64,000 nucleotides of DNA, from NCBI GenBank assembly GCA_048268885.1, contig JBLWUP010000013.1:1-64000 (forward strand), read 5' to 3'. The stretch is from Pelagibius sp048268885 (GTDB taxonomy: Bacteria > Pseudomonadota > Alphaproteobacteria > Kiloniellales > Kiloniellaceae). The notes beneath the pieces were generated by a model. That model did no database searches and was not told the origin of the DNA. It saw only the letters and a list, made by a program, of their open reading frames with translations. Positions 15,270-24,328 of this stretch are shown here, one piece after another (within the stretch, counting starts at the first letter, position 1; every line of letters starts with the position of its first letter). The translations under genes and the position numbers were made by a program.

Positions 15270-17006
15270 ATGATTCCCCGTAGCCTCTGGCGGGCTACTG
15301 TTGTCTTCCTGTATTTCCTAAGAGCGGCACCCCTGCAATGTACGGTATTGCTGGTTTCGCTGCTGCTGGCGGGACTGCTGGAAGGCATAGGCATCATTGC
15401 CATTCTGCCTTTGCTGAATATCGTCCTTCGCAGTGACGCGGAGACGCCGTCAGCCATCAGCCGTCATGCAGAATCGGTGCTGGCGTTCGTCAATCTCACG
15501 CCCACCTTGGGAACAATTCTCTGTGTGATCGTCGGTGTGATTGTCGTAAAAGCTGCCCTGCTCGTCTTCGCGGCGCGCAAGATCGGCTACACCGCCGCCT
15601 TTGTTACCATGCTTATAAGGCAGAAACTCCTGGCGGCGCTGATGGAGGCACGCTGGTCCTTTTTCGTACAGAATCGAACCGGCACACTCACCTCAGCCAT
15701 GGGCCACGAACCGGCCCGGTCCGCTTCCTGTTTTGTGCAGATCTGCCGAATGCTGACCGGCTTGATCCAGGTCGTTGTCTACGTCGCGCTGGCGATCTTG
15801 GTTTCCTGGGAGGTCAGCCTCGCTGCCATCCTGGTTGGCATCGTCTCGATCGTCCTGCTGAACCGCTTCGTCCTCATCGTCGGCAAGGCGGGAAGAAAGC
15901 AGACCGGTGTGAACCGCTCGCTGCTATCCCAACTCATCGACGGACTACAGGCGATGAAGCCAATCAAGGCGATGGGGAGGGAAGCCTCACTCTCTCGGCT
16001 GCTGGCCCACGACATCGAGACGATGAACGAACTGCAACGTATCCAGGTCTCCAGCAAAGAAGCCCTGACCCACTATCGCGATCCAATCGCGGCGATCGCC
16101 CTCGCCGGCTGCCTCTACATCATAATCACCTATTGGAATTTGGAAGCCGAGAGCCTGTTCGTCATGGCCTTGCTGTTCCTGCGCATCTCCAGCCGGGTCT
16201 CCGGACTGCAGTCCTCACAACAGGGTGTTGCCGGTTCGCTTCCCAGCTTCTGGTTCACCCGCGCGGTGCTCAGCAGCGCCTCCATTTCCAGAGAGAAGCG
16301 CCAGGCGGGAATCCTGCCGGAGCTGTCCAAAAGTATCTCATTGCGCAACGTTTCCTTTTCCTATGGTCACAAGAAGGTTCTGAACAACGTATCCCTCAAC
16401 ATTCCCGCCGGTCAGTTTGTCGCCATTGTGGGACCCTCGGGAAGCGGCAAGACGACGCTGGCCGATATCGTCATCGGCCTTTTGAAACCGAAAGCCGGCG
16501 AGGTGTTCATCGACGATACTCCCATGCGCGAAGTGGACCTGACCGCCTGGCGCCAGCGCATCGGCTACGTCCCGCAGGAAACAGTGCTTTTTCGTGACAC
16601 GATCTACAACAACGTCACCCTCGGCGACGACGCCATCCCGCGTAAAGATGTGATGAGCGCGCTGGAACGCGCTGGGGCTCTCGCCTTCATAGAGGCCCTA
16701 CCACACGGCGTCGACACCGTTGTGGGTGAACGCGGAGCCAAACTCTCCGGCGGTCAGCGCCAACGTATCTCCATCGCCAGGGCTCTGGCGAAGCAACCTA
16801 CGTTGCTGATCCTCGATGAAGCGACCACGGCGCTCGATCCAAAGACCGAAGCCTCGATCTGCGCCAGCATGCGCGATCTGGCGGGACGCATAACTATCCT
16901 CTCGATCTCACATCAGCCAGCAATGCAGGAAGCGGCGGACATCGCCTATCGGATCGAGGAAGGGCATGCTCTCACCACCGAAGCCACGGCTCGTGTCGTC
17001 GTATGA
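15270..17006 (+). CDS. ABC transporter with fused TM and ATPase domains (glycan flippase type)
   Basis: 578 residues, half-transporter. The N-terminal membrane domain (about 1-335) has several hydrophobic segments, the first at CTVLLVSLLLAGLLEGIGIIAILPLL. The ATPase domain carries Walker A GPSGSGKTT (about 388-396), signature LSGGQRQRISIARAL and Walker B LLILDEATTALD. The architecture is that of MsbA/PglK-type exporters that flip lipid-linked glycans. Placed between pseI and a KpsS-like gene, it probably exports a Pse-containing glycan. ATG 15270 was chosen; TTG 15258 is in frame. The composition is clearly less GC-rich than pseI, which suggests a separate origin for this part of the operon. 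Confidence 0.82.
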   Translation: MIPRSLWRATVVFLYFLRAAPLQCTVLLVSLLLAGLLEGIGIIAILPLLNIVLRSDAETPSAISRHAESVLAFVNLTPTLGTILCVIVGVIVVKAALLVFAARKIGYTAAFVTMLIRQKLLAALMEARWSFFVQNRTGTLTSAMGHEPARSASCFVQICRMLTGLIQVVVYVALAILVSWEVSLAAILVGIVSIVLLNRFVLIVGKAGRKQTGVNRSLLSQLIDGLQAMKPIKAMGREASLSRLLAHDIETMNELQRIQVSSKEALTHYRDPIAAIALAGCLYIIITYWNLEAESLFVMALLFLRISSRVSGLQSSQQGVAGSLPSFWFTRAVLSSASISREKRQAGILPELSKSISLRNVSFSYGHKKVLNNVSLNIPAGQFVAIVGPSGSGKTTLADIVIGLLKPKAGEVFIDDTPMREVDLTAWRQRIGYVPQETVLFRDTIYNNVTLGDDAIPRKDVMSALERAGALAFIEALPHGVDTVVGERGAKLSGGQRQRISIARALAKQPTLLILDEATTALDPKTEASICASMRDLAGRITILSISHQPAMQEAADIAYRIEEGHALTTEATARVVV

Positions 17007-17013
17007 TCCTCTC

Positions 17014-18633
17014 ATGAAGACTCTGGATCCCGTTCCTCGCGCAGAGGCAGAAAGCCGCAGCGAGCAAGGCCCTGGACCGGCACTCCACGGTCGACCGGCC
17101 AGGCCCCCGCGCGCCCTCTACTACGGCCTGCCTGCTGCAGAAGGCAGCTTCGCGGAAGACCTCCTGCTGGCGCTCATGAAATCGCAGCCACTGATTGAAA
17201 TAGTGGCCGTCACCACCCCTGAGCCCGGCGTTTTTCACGGAAGGAAAGACTTAGCGGGCATCGAGCTGATCCAGAAGGACGACTTCGAATTTTCTGACCG
17301 CATCGAGAAGCTGGCTGGGCGGCACAGCTTCTGTCTTTCCCGCGACCTGCTGGAAAAGCACGCCGCAAGCGAATACAGCTATCTTTCAATCTCCGACCGC
17401 CGCGGCCTGTCGGGACTTCCTGTCTTCAAGCGTCGCCGAGCCTACCGGCAGTTACTGGCATTCTGGTACGACTTCCTTTCCAGCAGGAAGATCGACGTCG
17501 TCCTCTCCCTTGGCTATCCGCATGCCGGCTGGAACAACGTGCTTGTCGACGTTGCCCGGGCCCTCGGCGTGAAGGTTGTCATGCTGGATTTCACTGTTAT
17601 CAGCCAGACAACGTTGGTCGGCGAAATGGATCGGCTCTATGAACGGGTGCCCGCTGAACGCTATGCGCGGCTGACATTGGAGGAATTGAGAGCCTCGATT
17701 CCCGCGGAACTGCGCGAACGGTTGGCGGCGGAACTGTATGGGCTCGACTTCTCGAGCAAGGTCAAGCAGGAGGTTCTAGGCGGTCAGAGCCTTGTGTCAC
17801 GCCTGCGCGACGTCGCCCGCCTGCTGCCCAAGCCCTGGCGCCGTCGGGGCAGGTCGGTGAGCCGGATTGCGGGAGCGCAGTCGCCCTTCTTCGAAAGTCT
17901 CATCTCTTTCCAAGCCAAGCGCCACGTTGCCGGCCTGGCAGCCTACTATGACAGTGTCAGCAAAACGCCGCCGGATCTGGACAAGCCCTTCATCTACTTT
18001 CCGCTGCATATGCAGCCGGAGCGCAGCACGACGCCCGCCGGCGGTTTCTTCGAGGACCAGCTGCTGGTCGCCGAGATTCTTGCGGCCTCCTTGCCGGAGG
18101 GATGGTCGCTCTACATCAAAGAGCATCCGAGCCAGTTCTGGCAGGCGCGCGCCCCGAAACAAGCCTGGTTCAGAGACCGCGCCTACTACGAGCGGATCAT
18201 GGCCCTGCCGAATACCCGCTTGGTCGCCCTCGACTATGACAGTAGGAAGCTGATCCGAAAAGCCGCCGTCGTCGCGACGATCACTGGTACTGCCGGCTGG
18301 GAAAGCCTGCTGGGCAACAAAGCTTGCCTGGCCTTCGGAAAACCCTGGTACGTCGGCTGCCGCGCCTGCTTCGAGATCGACTCGGTCGAGGCATGCAAGG
18401 CTGCCATAGCCGCTGCATTGGCCATGCCGAAGAAGGACGTTGAGCGGGCGGTCGTGGAGTTCCTCCTGCACTACTCCGACCGCATCATCCCCGTTCCCTA
18501 CCTTCCCGATCCCACGCTGCTGTCGCGAGAGGACTATGAGCGCGCGACGGCAACAATCGTTGGCGCCATCCACAGAGCCATCGTCGATACGGCGAGCCGG
18601 TCGAGCAGCGGTCAGAGCGTCAGCGCCCAATAG
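17014..18633 (+). CDS. KpsS/KpsC-like glycosyltransferase candidate (copy 2)
   Basis: 539 residues. N-terminal half: YYGLPAAEGSFAEDLLLAL and a segment GYPHAGWNNVLVDVARALGVKVVMLDF that looks like a GT-B sugar domain. C-terminal half: FIYFPLHMQPERST, LYIKEHPSQFW and TITGTAGWESLLGNKACLAFG, the same series as in the protein encoded at 11001. The spacing between these motifs is similar in both, so duplication is likely. It starts 7 bp after the ABC gene; the frame is open further upstream but would overlap it. A terminator overlaps its stop codon. Candidate pseudaminyl or Kdo-like transferase by inference. Confidence 0.6.
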   Translation: MKTLDPVPRAEAESRSEQGPGPALHGRPARPPRALYYGLPAAEGSFAEDLLLALMKSQPLIEIVAVTTPEPGVFHGRKDLAGIELIQKDDFEFSDRIEKLAGRHSFCLSRDLLEKHAASEYSYLSISDRRGLSGLPVFKRRRAYRQLLAFWYDFLSSRKIDVVLSLGYPHAGWNNVLVDVARALGVKVVMLDFTVISQTTLVGEMDRLYERVPAERYARLTLEELRASIPAELRERLAAELYGLDFSSKVKQEVLGGQSLVSRLRDVARLLPKPWRRRGRSVSRIAGAQSPFFESLISFQAKRHVAGLAAYYDSVSKTPPDLDKPFIYFPLHMQPERSTTPAGGFFEDQLLVAEILAASLPEGWSLYIKEHPSQFWQARAPKQAWFRDRAYYERIMALPNTRLVALDYDSRKLIRKAAVVATITGTAGWESLLGNKACLAFGKPWYVGCRACFEIDSVEACKAAIAAALAMPKKDVERAVVEFLLHYSDRIIPVPYLPDPTLLSREDYERATATIVGAIHRAIVDTASRSSSGQSVSAQ

Positions 18634-18665
18634 CGGCGTGAGTTTTCGGAATGAGCCGCTTTTTT
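18632..18665 (+). terminator. Rho-independent terminator of the pse operon
   Basis: AGCGGC (18632-18637) pairs with GCCGCT (18655-18660), followed at once by a run of six T (18660-18665). The stem is 6 bp with a 17-nt loop and its left arm overlaps the TAG stop of the preceding gene. It marks the end of the operon that starts at pseB. Confidence 0.65.
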
Positions 18666-18677
18666 GCCCAAGGATCG

Positions 18678-18691
18678 CACGAACGTTCGTG
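18678..18691. promoter_or_regulatory. Perfect 14-bp palindrome between operons
   Basis: CACGAACGTTCGTG is perfectly self-complementary and lies 13 bp past the pse operon terminator, in the region that must hold the promoter of the next gene block. It is a candidate operator. No cognate regulator can be named. Confidence 0.4.
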
Positions 18692-18770
18692 AATTCGATT
18701 CTCTCATCCGCGACCGAACCTCGATTTCGTCTGCCAGCGGCTTGGCATCGAGGAACGCGACACTCCTGCA

Positions 18771-18974
18771 ATGACCACCATGAAACGCATCCCCCTCTCT
18801 CCCAACTCATCGCACAGAGTTTTCAAAGTCTTCGCGCCCGAACTCAGCGTGCTCGGGCGCGTTGCGGAGATCCGGGAAGAGGCTGAGACGCGCCCGCTGT
18901 TCTCCCGGGCCTGGGAACTCTTAGATCAGGTTGCCACCATCTCACAGAGGCGGGCCGCGAAGGCGACGGCCTAA
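18771..18974 (+). CDS. Small hypothetical protein, doubtful
   Basis: 67 codons in the 390-bp gap between two operons. The product (MTTMKRIPLSPNSSHRVFK...) has a plausible helical C-terminus (VAEIREEAETRPLFSRAWELLDQ) and no hydrophobic segment. The ribosome site is weak: GAGGAA lies about 16 bp upstream of the first ATG. It is not a shadow of a neighbouring gene. It could be real, but I cannot identify it. Confidence 0.35.
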   Translation: MTTMKRIPLSPNSSHRVFKVFAPELSVLGRVAEIREEAETRPLFSRAWELLDQVATISQRRAAKATA

Positions 18975-19020
18975 GGCCGCGGTTGTCCTGGAACGTTCAA
19001 AAGCAAGTTTTCTTCCAGCT

Positions 19021-20265
19021 ATGCCCAGAAACATCGACTCGGCGCGGCCCATCAAAGTCTGCTACCCCTTCATCGGCAACAACGTGGGCGGCAGCCATAT
19101 CTCAACGGTACTCCTGATTAAAAACCTGGACCGCCGGCAGGTGGAGCCGGTTATCGTGCTGCACGAAGAGGGGCCACTGGCCGACTATGTGCGCCGGCAG
19201 GGTCTCGACTATCACACAATCGACATTTCGGATTTCTTCAAGCCACCCTATTGGTCGTTCCGCAACGTCGTCTCCCTGGCGCGCCACACCGGACGCGTCG
19301 CCGCCTTCCTGCGTGAGTGGCGAATCGACGTGGTGCACGCCAACGACGTGCGCATCCATTTCGGTTGGACTCTTGCAATTCGCCTCGCCGGCGCCAAGCT
19401 GGTCTGGCACCAGAGGACCGGCAGTTTCGGCCGGAGCAGGATAAAGCGGCTGCTCGCGGCTTTGTCGCATCAGATCGTCTGCATTTCCCCCTACACCGCC
19501 TCGACCCTGCCAAAGTCCCTGGAACGACTGATCAGCATTGTCGCCAACCCCTTCGAGACGAAATTCGCCGCCGTGGACCGCAACGACGCCAGGGCCGCGA
19601 TCCTGGCAAAGCTGAACCTGGCGCCCGAGACACGGCTGTTCGGCTTCTTCGGCAATCTGGTACAGCAGAAGCGCCCGTCGATCTTCCTGCAGGCAGCGGC
19701 GCGGATCAGCGAACGCCACTCCGGCCCCCTTGCCTTTCTGCTCTTCGGGGCCGAACGCAACAACTCCAAGACCGAGCTTTCGCAGCTGGCCGAAGAGCTG
19801 AGCATCCGCGCGCAGACCTACTTTATGGGTTTCCAGGCCCCGATCGAACCCTGGATGGCGGGCTGCGACGTGATCGTCGCCCCTGGCATCGGCGAGGGCC
19901 TAGGCCGCACGCTGATAGAAGCGATGATTGTCGGAACGCCCGTCGTCGCAGCCGATTCCGGCGGGCACCGCGACGTGATCACTGACGGCGAGAATGGCCT
20001 GCTCGCCACCGCCGACGACCCGGAGGCATTCGCTGCAGACGCCTGCCGGCTGTTGAGCGATCCGGCCCTGGCGGCGACCCTTGCAGAAAAGGCCAAGGCC
20101 CAGGCCGTGTTGAAATACTCCACCCAGCGGCACGCGGAGAAAATGACCGCGATCTACTTCCAGTGCCTTGGAAATCGGCAGAAGGCCGCGTCGGCAAAGC
20201 CCACAACGACACCGATATCCTCTCCCCCCCCAAAACCGGGCCCTGAGCCCAAACAAAGGTTCTAA
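19021..20265 (+). CDS. Family 4 glycosyltransferase
   Basis: 414 residues, GT-B fold. The acceptor half starts KVCYPFIGNNVGGSHISTVLLIKNLDRR. The donor half (about 200-380) has LFGFFGNLVQQKRPSIFLQAA, and APGIGEGLGRTLIEAMIVGTPVVAADSGGHRDVI with the EGLGRTLIEAM nucleotide-sugar motif. It adds a sugar to a surface glycan at the inner membrane face. It is the first gene of the second glycan block. The ATG at 19021 directly precedes the fold; an upstream in-frame ATG only adds an arginine-rich leader. The last 35 residues are a proline-rich tail. Sugar specificity is unknown. Confidence 0.82.
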   Translation: MPRNIDSARPIKVCYPFIGNNVGGSHISTVLLIKNLDRRQVEPVIVLHEEGPLADYVRRQGLDYHTIDISDFFKPPYWSFRNVVSLARHTGRVAAFLREWRIDVVHANDVRIHFGWTLAIRLAGAKLVWHQRTGSFGRSRIKRLLAALSHQIVCISPYTASTLPKSLERLISIVANPFETKFAAVDRNDARAAILAKLNLAPETRLFGFFGNLVQQKRPSIFLQAAARISERHSGPLAFLLFGAERNNSKTELSQLAEELSIRAQTYFMGFQAPIEPWMAGCDVIVAPGIGEGLGRTLIEAMIVGTPVVAADSGGHRDVITDGENGLLATADDPEAFAADACRLLSDPALAATLAEKAKAQAVLKYSTQRHAEKMTAIYFQCLGNRQKAASAKPTTTPISSPPPKPGPEPKQRF

Positions 20266-20286
20266 GAAGATTTCGCAAGGTCTAGT

Positions 20287-21216
20287 ATGACGGCAAAGGT
20301 CCCTCACAGGCCCGCTGGGCCGACCTTCGTCAGCACCCCCCCTGCCATTCCGCAGACAGAGGCAAGAATGACTCAAGCCGGCCCCTCGCTGAAGATGCCG
20401 ATCCCGGCGAACCGGACCTACGAAAGCGTGCTGCACCACTACGAGGTGGAGCGCGCCATCGCCAAGCGGCTGATGACCGCGGACCGGGAGTCCCGCAAGC
20501 AGATCTACAGCACCATGTACGACGAGCTCTTCGAACAGGTGCCCGATCACCCGCGGTTGACCCGGCGCGCCGACGGCAAAGCCACCGAGACCATGAACGC
20601 GCGCAAGATGAAGCTGATCCGCCCGTTCATCCAGCCGAACAGCAGCGTTCTCGAGTTCGGCGCCGGCGACTGCCGCTTTTCTTTCGAACTCACGAAGATC
20701 GCGCGCAAGGTCTACGCCGTCGACATAGCCGACCAGATCGGGCCCGACGTCCAGCGGCCGGAAAACTTCGAACTGGTCGTCTACAACGGCTACGACCTCG
20801 ACTTGCCGGAAAACTCGATCGATACGGCGTTCAGCGACCAGCTCATCGAGCACCTTCATCCGGACGACACCGAGCACCATTTCCGTATCGTGTACCAGGT
20901 CCTGAAGCCGGGGGGCGTCTATACCTTTCGCACGCCGCACCGCCTCACCGGGCCGCACGACGTCTCGCGCTACTTCTCGGAGGAGGCGGAAGGATTCCAC
21001 CTGAAGGAATGGACCTACGGTGAACTGGCCGCCCTGCTGAAAGGCTTGGGTTTCCGCTCCATCGAGGCCTACTGGTTCGGGCGTGACCGGCTGATCCGCC
21101 TCCCCCTCTCCGCTTTCCGCTCCACGGAGGCACTGCTGCGGCATCTGCCGCTGGCGCAGCGCAAGGGCAAGCTCCGTTACCTCATTCCGGGGATATCCAT
21201 CGCCGTTTACAAGTAG
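20287..21216 (+). CDS. Class I SAM-dependent methyltransferase
   Basis: 309 residues. SAM motif I is SSVLEFGAGDCRFSFEL (about 117-133), followed by VYAVDIADQ, a DTAFSDQLIEHLHPDD segment and LKPGGVYTFRTPHRLTGPHDVSRY. This is the Methyltransf_11/UbiE-like pattern often found among glycan genes. The N-terminal 30 residues are proline- and threonine-rich; an internal ATG at 20368 gives a shorter protein that keeps the fold. It is 21 bp from the upstream glycosyltransferase gene and 19 bp from the downstream fusion gene, so they are cotranscribed. The target, sugar or lipid, is not known. Confidence 0.75.
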   Translation: MTAKVPHRPAGPTFVSTPPAIPQTEARMTQAGPSLKMPIPANRTYESVLHHYEVERAIAKRLMTADRESRKQIYSTMYDELFEQVPDHPRLTRRADGKATETMNARKMKLIRPFIQPNSSVLEFGAGDCRFSFELTKIARKVYAVDIADQIGPDVQRPENFELVVYNGYDLDLPENSIDTAFSDQLIEHLHPDDTEHHFRIVYQVLKPGGVYTFRTPHRLTGPHDVSRYFSEEAEGFHLKEWTYGELAALLKGLGFRSIEAYWFGRDRLIRLPLSAFRSTEALLRHLPLAQRKGKLRYLIPGISIAVYK

Positions 21217-21235
21217 CCCTGCCGGGAGCTTTTTC

Positions 21236-23263
21236 GTGTCCTCCGTTTCCAACGAGCCTGCGGACGCAGCCGCCGAGGCTGCACCGGCCCACCCCGACGT
21301 ACTGATCGTCATCAGTCATCTTGGCCACGGCGGCACCCAGCGTGTCGTCTGCAACCTGGCCAACGCGCTGGCGCGCGAGGGGCGTCGGGTGCGCCTGCTG
21401 CTGACGAAGCTGCGCGACAACAACGCGTTGCAGCTCGACCCCGCCGTTGAGGTGGAACTGCTGACCTACAAGCCGCCGCGGCGAACCTTCGCTCACCTTG
21501 CCGGCCTCTATCGCCTGGGATTCTGGCTGCCGAAGCTGCGCGCGCACATCCGTGCCAGCGGCGCGCCGGTTGTCGTGTCCTTCATCCGCCCTACTAACGT
21601 GAAGGTCCTGCTGGCCTGCCTGGGAATGAACACCCCCAAGCTGGTCATCTGCGAGCGCAACGACCCGCGCCGCCAGCCGCTGGGAAGACACTGGAACCTG
21701 CTCAGCCGGCTGTTTTACCGCACGGCCGACGTGGTCACCGTGAACAGCCGGGGCGCCGCGCAGGCCCTCGCCGGCTGGGGGATTCCCGGCGGCGTGGTCT
21801 ACCTGCCGAATATCCTCACCGCCCCCCCGTCGCAACAGGAGGCCCGGCTCGAGGCCCCGACGATTCTGGCCGTCGGGCGGCTGGTACCGCAGAAGGGCTA
21901 CGACGTCCTGATCAAGGCGCTCGCCGACGCGGGAGACGCACTCGCCGGCTGGCGCATCAGCTTTCTCGGCGAAGGGCCCTCGGAAGAGCCGCTGAAGGAG
22001 CTGGCGGAGAAGCTGGGGGTCGCGGACCGCCTGGACTGGCGCGGCCACGTGGCCGACCCTTTTCCCTACTACCACGGCGCTATGGTCTTTGCCCTCCCGT
22101 CGCGGTACGAAGGTATGCCGAATGCATTGCTGGAGGCCATGAGCTGCGGCCTGACGCCGGTCGTCAGTGACGCTTCCGCCGGGCCTCTGGAGGTGGTCAG
22201 CGATGGGGAGAACGGTTTCGTCGTCCCCGTCGAGAGCGTCACGGCTCTATCGCGCGCCTTGGTCCGCTTGGCCAAAGACCCGGAGGAGCGCCGGCGCCTG
22301 GGCGCAGGAGCCCGCGCCATCGCCGCCGCCTATCAGCCGGAAGTGGCGTTACAGGAATGGAAAGTTGTTCTCGGCCTCGCAGCGCGGCAGCCGGGAGAGG
22401 AGCATTTGCCGTCTATGAAGCAAGATTCCGGCGAACTGAGCACTCTGAGCAGTTCCCACCGCCTCTCACTGTTTTTCCGCCAGCTTGCCCACTTCGCCAC
22501 CCGGCCGAAGGTCTGGCCCGATCTCGGCCGCTGGCTGGCCAAGCGCGTGAAGGACAGGATCGTCGGCAAGGACACCGCCGTCGAGGCCGCACGGCAGGCG
22601 ATGGCCGAAGGCACGGACTGGTGCGCCGAGAATTGCATCTCCCCCGCCGAAGCGCTGGCAAGGCTGGGACTGGACACGGCGATCCTCCATGTGGGCGAGC
22701 GCTACCCGGAGGAAATCGCCGCGGCGGAGAAACGCGTCGCGAACGTGCCGTTCCGCCTTGGCGGCGCCAGCAACATGGATCTGATCTATACCCTCTGCGA
22801 AGCGCTGCAGGCGACCAGGGCGGTCGAGACGGGCGTCGCCAACGGCTGGTCCAGCCTGGCCATCCTGCTGTCGCTCGCAAAGCGGGACGGCGCCTCGCTG
22901 CACAGCATCGATCTGCCTTATCTGAAGTATCAGAACGACCCCTGGGTCGGCGTCGCGGTGCCCGAGAAGCTGCGTCCCTGCTGGACCCTGCACCGCATGG
23001 CGGACCGCGACGGGCTGCCAAAGGCGCTGGCGGCGCTCGACAAGATCGACTTCGCCCACTACGATTCCGACAAATCCGAGGCGGGACGGCGTTTCGCCTA
23101 TCCGCTGATGTGGAAGGCTCTGCGCCCCGGCGGCCTGCTGTTCTCCGACGATATCAACGACAACATGGGCTTCAGGGATTTCTGCGAGAGCGTCGGCCAG
23201 GAACCGATCATTGTGCGCCAAGACAACAAGTTCCAGGGTATCCTCCGCAAGCCCGCCACATGA
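21236..23263 (+). CDS. Fusion of GT4 glycosyltransferase and class I methyltransferase
   Basis: 675 residues. About 20-385 is a GT4 enzyme: VLIVISHLGHGGTQRVVCNLANAL, VGRLVPQKGYDVLIKAL and LPSRYEGMPNALLEAMSCGLTPVVSD. A linker (about 385-440) leads to a second domain (about 445-675) with AVETGVANGWSSLAILLSLA, LHSIDLPYLKY and LLFSDDIND, a Methyltransf_24-type SAM fold. The GTG start at 21236 has GGGAG eight bases upstream. No stop separates the domains, so glycosylation and methylation of the same glycan by one protein is likely. It overlaps the open frame of the next gene but not its probable start. Confidence 0.78.
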   Translation: MSSVSNEPADAAAEAAPAHPDVLIVISHLGHGGTQRVVCNLANALAREGRRVRLLLTKLRDNNALQLDPAVEVELLTYKPPRRTFAHLAGLYRLGFWLPKLRAHIRASGAPVVVSFIRPTNVKVLLACLGMNTPKLVICERNDPRRQPLGRHWNLLSRLFYRTADVVTVNSRGAAQALAGWGIPGGVVYLPNILTAPPSQQEARLEAPTILAVGRLVPQKGYDVLIKALADAGDALAGWRISFLGEGPSEEPLKELAEKLGVADRLDWRGHVADPFPYYHGAMVFALPSRYEGMPNALLEAMSCGLTPVVSDASAGPLEVVSDGENGFVVPVESVTALSRALVRLAKDPEERRRLGAGARAIAAAYQPEVALQEWKVVLGLAARQPGEEHLPSMKQDSGELSTLSSSHRLSLFFRQLAHFATRPKVWPDLGRWLAKRVKDRIVGKDTAVEAARQAMAEGTDWCAENCISPAEALARLGLDTAILHVGERYPEEIAAAEKRVANVPFRLGGASNMDLIYTLCEALQATRAVETGVANGWSSLAILLSLAKRDGASLHSIDLPYLKYQNDPWVGVAVPEKLRPCWTLHRMADRDGLPKALAALDKIDFAHYDSDKSEAGRRFAYPLMWKALRPGGLLFSDDINDNMGFRDFCESVGQEPIIVRQDNKFQGILRKPAT

Positions 23264-23330
23264 GGTGTCCCTGCGCTTTCAGGCAAGCCCTTCCCTTCGT
23301 GCAACGCTCCAACCGACCCATCGAGGCAAC

Positions 23331-24311
23331 GTGACCCTCCTGGTTTCCGATTTCGATGAAGTTCATCTGCCCGAGTTGCCGGAAGTGCCCGGCATGACCT
23401 CCGCGGCTGAGTGCCGCTACCTCTACTGGCTGACCTCTTCCCAGCTCGCCGGCCTGGGTCAACTGGTGGAAATCGGGTCGTGGCTCGGCCGCAGCACCCT
23501 GCATCTCGCCGCCGGACTCAGCCGTTCGGGCCACGAGGCCGAACTGCACTGCTTCGACGGTTTCACTTGGGCCCGCAGCGACCCCAAGAAGTCCGACCTG
23601 CCGCTCCAGCCGGGCGACAACTTCCAAAAATTCTTCGAGGCAAACGTCAGCCCGTTCAAGAGCCTCATCACCCCGCACCGCACGAAAATCGCCAACATCT
23701 CCTGGCCGGGCGCGCCGGTCGAGGTGCTGTTCCTCGATGCGCCGAAGAAGCTGCCGGAAATCACCCGCTGCCTGGAGGTCTTCGGCCCTTCGCTCATTCC
23801 CGGCAAGTCGATCATCGCCATCCAGGACTACCAGTACTTCCCGGCCTACGCCCTGGCGGCCTGTATGTACGCCCTGCGCGACAGACTGGAGCTGATCCAC
23901 GTCGTGCTGGACGGCTCGACCGTCGCCTTTCGGGTGACCCAGCCTCTCGACCTTGCCCGGGACAAGCCGGCCGACTGGAACATCGGGCGCTGGTCGCCGG
24001 CGCAGGTCGAGGAGAACTGGCGGGCCATCCTGGCGATGCTGCCGGCGCAGGCGCGCGACCGTCTGGAGCCGGCCAGGGCACTGCACCTCTATGACTGCGG
24101 CGCCAAGGCGCAGGCCCTGGAGGCTATGCGCGCGCTGCCGATGACACCTTTCCAAAAGGACAAGATCGGCGGGCTGGCGCGCTCGCACACCTACCTCGGC
24201 TATCCCGAGCTCTTCACCGCGGCAGGCTTTCCCGGCAGCGCCAAGCAGAATCTCCTGGCGCATGCCAAGCACCTGCGTGACTGGCTCCGCGGCCTGCGTG
24301 CCGCGGGCTGA
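23331..24311 (+). CDS. Methyltransf_24-like SAM methyltransferase
   Basis: About 326 residues. The SAM motif is LGQLVEIGSWLGRSTLHLAAGL with HCFDGF after it, and VEVLFLDAPKKLPE and GKSIIAIQDYQYF complete the fold. It resembles the C-terminal domain of the preceding fusion protein in type. I chose GTG 23331, which has GAGG close upstream; a longer frame from 23211 would overlap the previous gene and starts with an unlike leader. The C-terminal third (about 240-326) is helical with no recognised domain. It is embedded among glycosyltransferase genes, so glycan methylation is the likely role. Confidence 0.65.
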   Translation: MTLLVSDFDEVHLPELPEVPGMTSAAECRYLYWLTSSQLAGLGQLVEIGSWLGRSTLHLAAGLSRSGHEAELHCFDGFTWARSDPKKSDLPLQPGDNFQKFFEANVSPFKSLITPHRTKIANISWPGAPVEVLFLDAPKKLPEITRCLEVFGPSLIPGKSIIAIQDYQYFPAYALAACMYALRDRLELIHVVLDGSTVAFRVTQPLDLARDKPADWNIGRWSPAQVEENWRAILAMLPAQARDRLEPARALHLYDCGAKAQALEAMRALPMTPFQKDKIGGLARSHTYLGYPELFTAAGFPGSAKQNLLAHAKHLRDWLRGLRAAG

Positions 24312-24328
24312 ACCGGCGGTGCCGCGTC

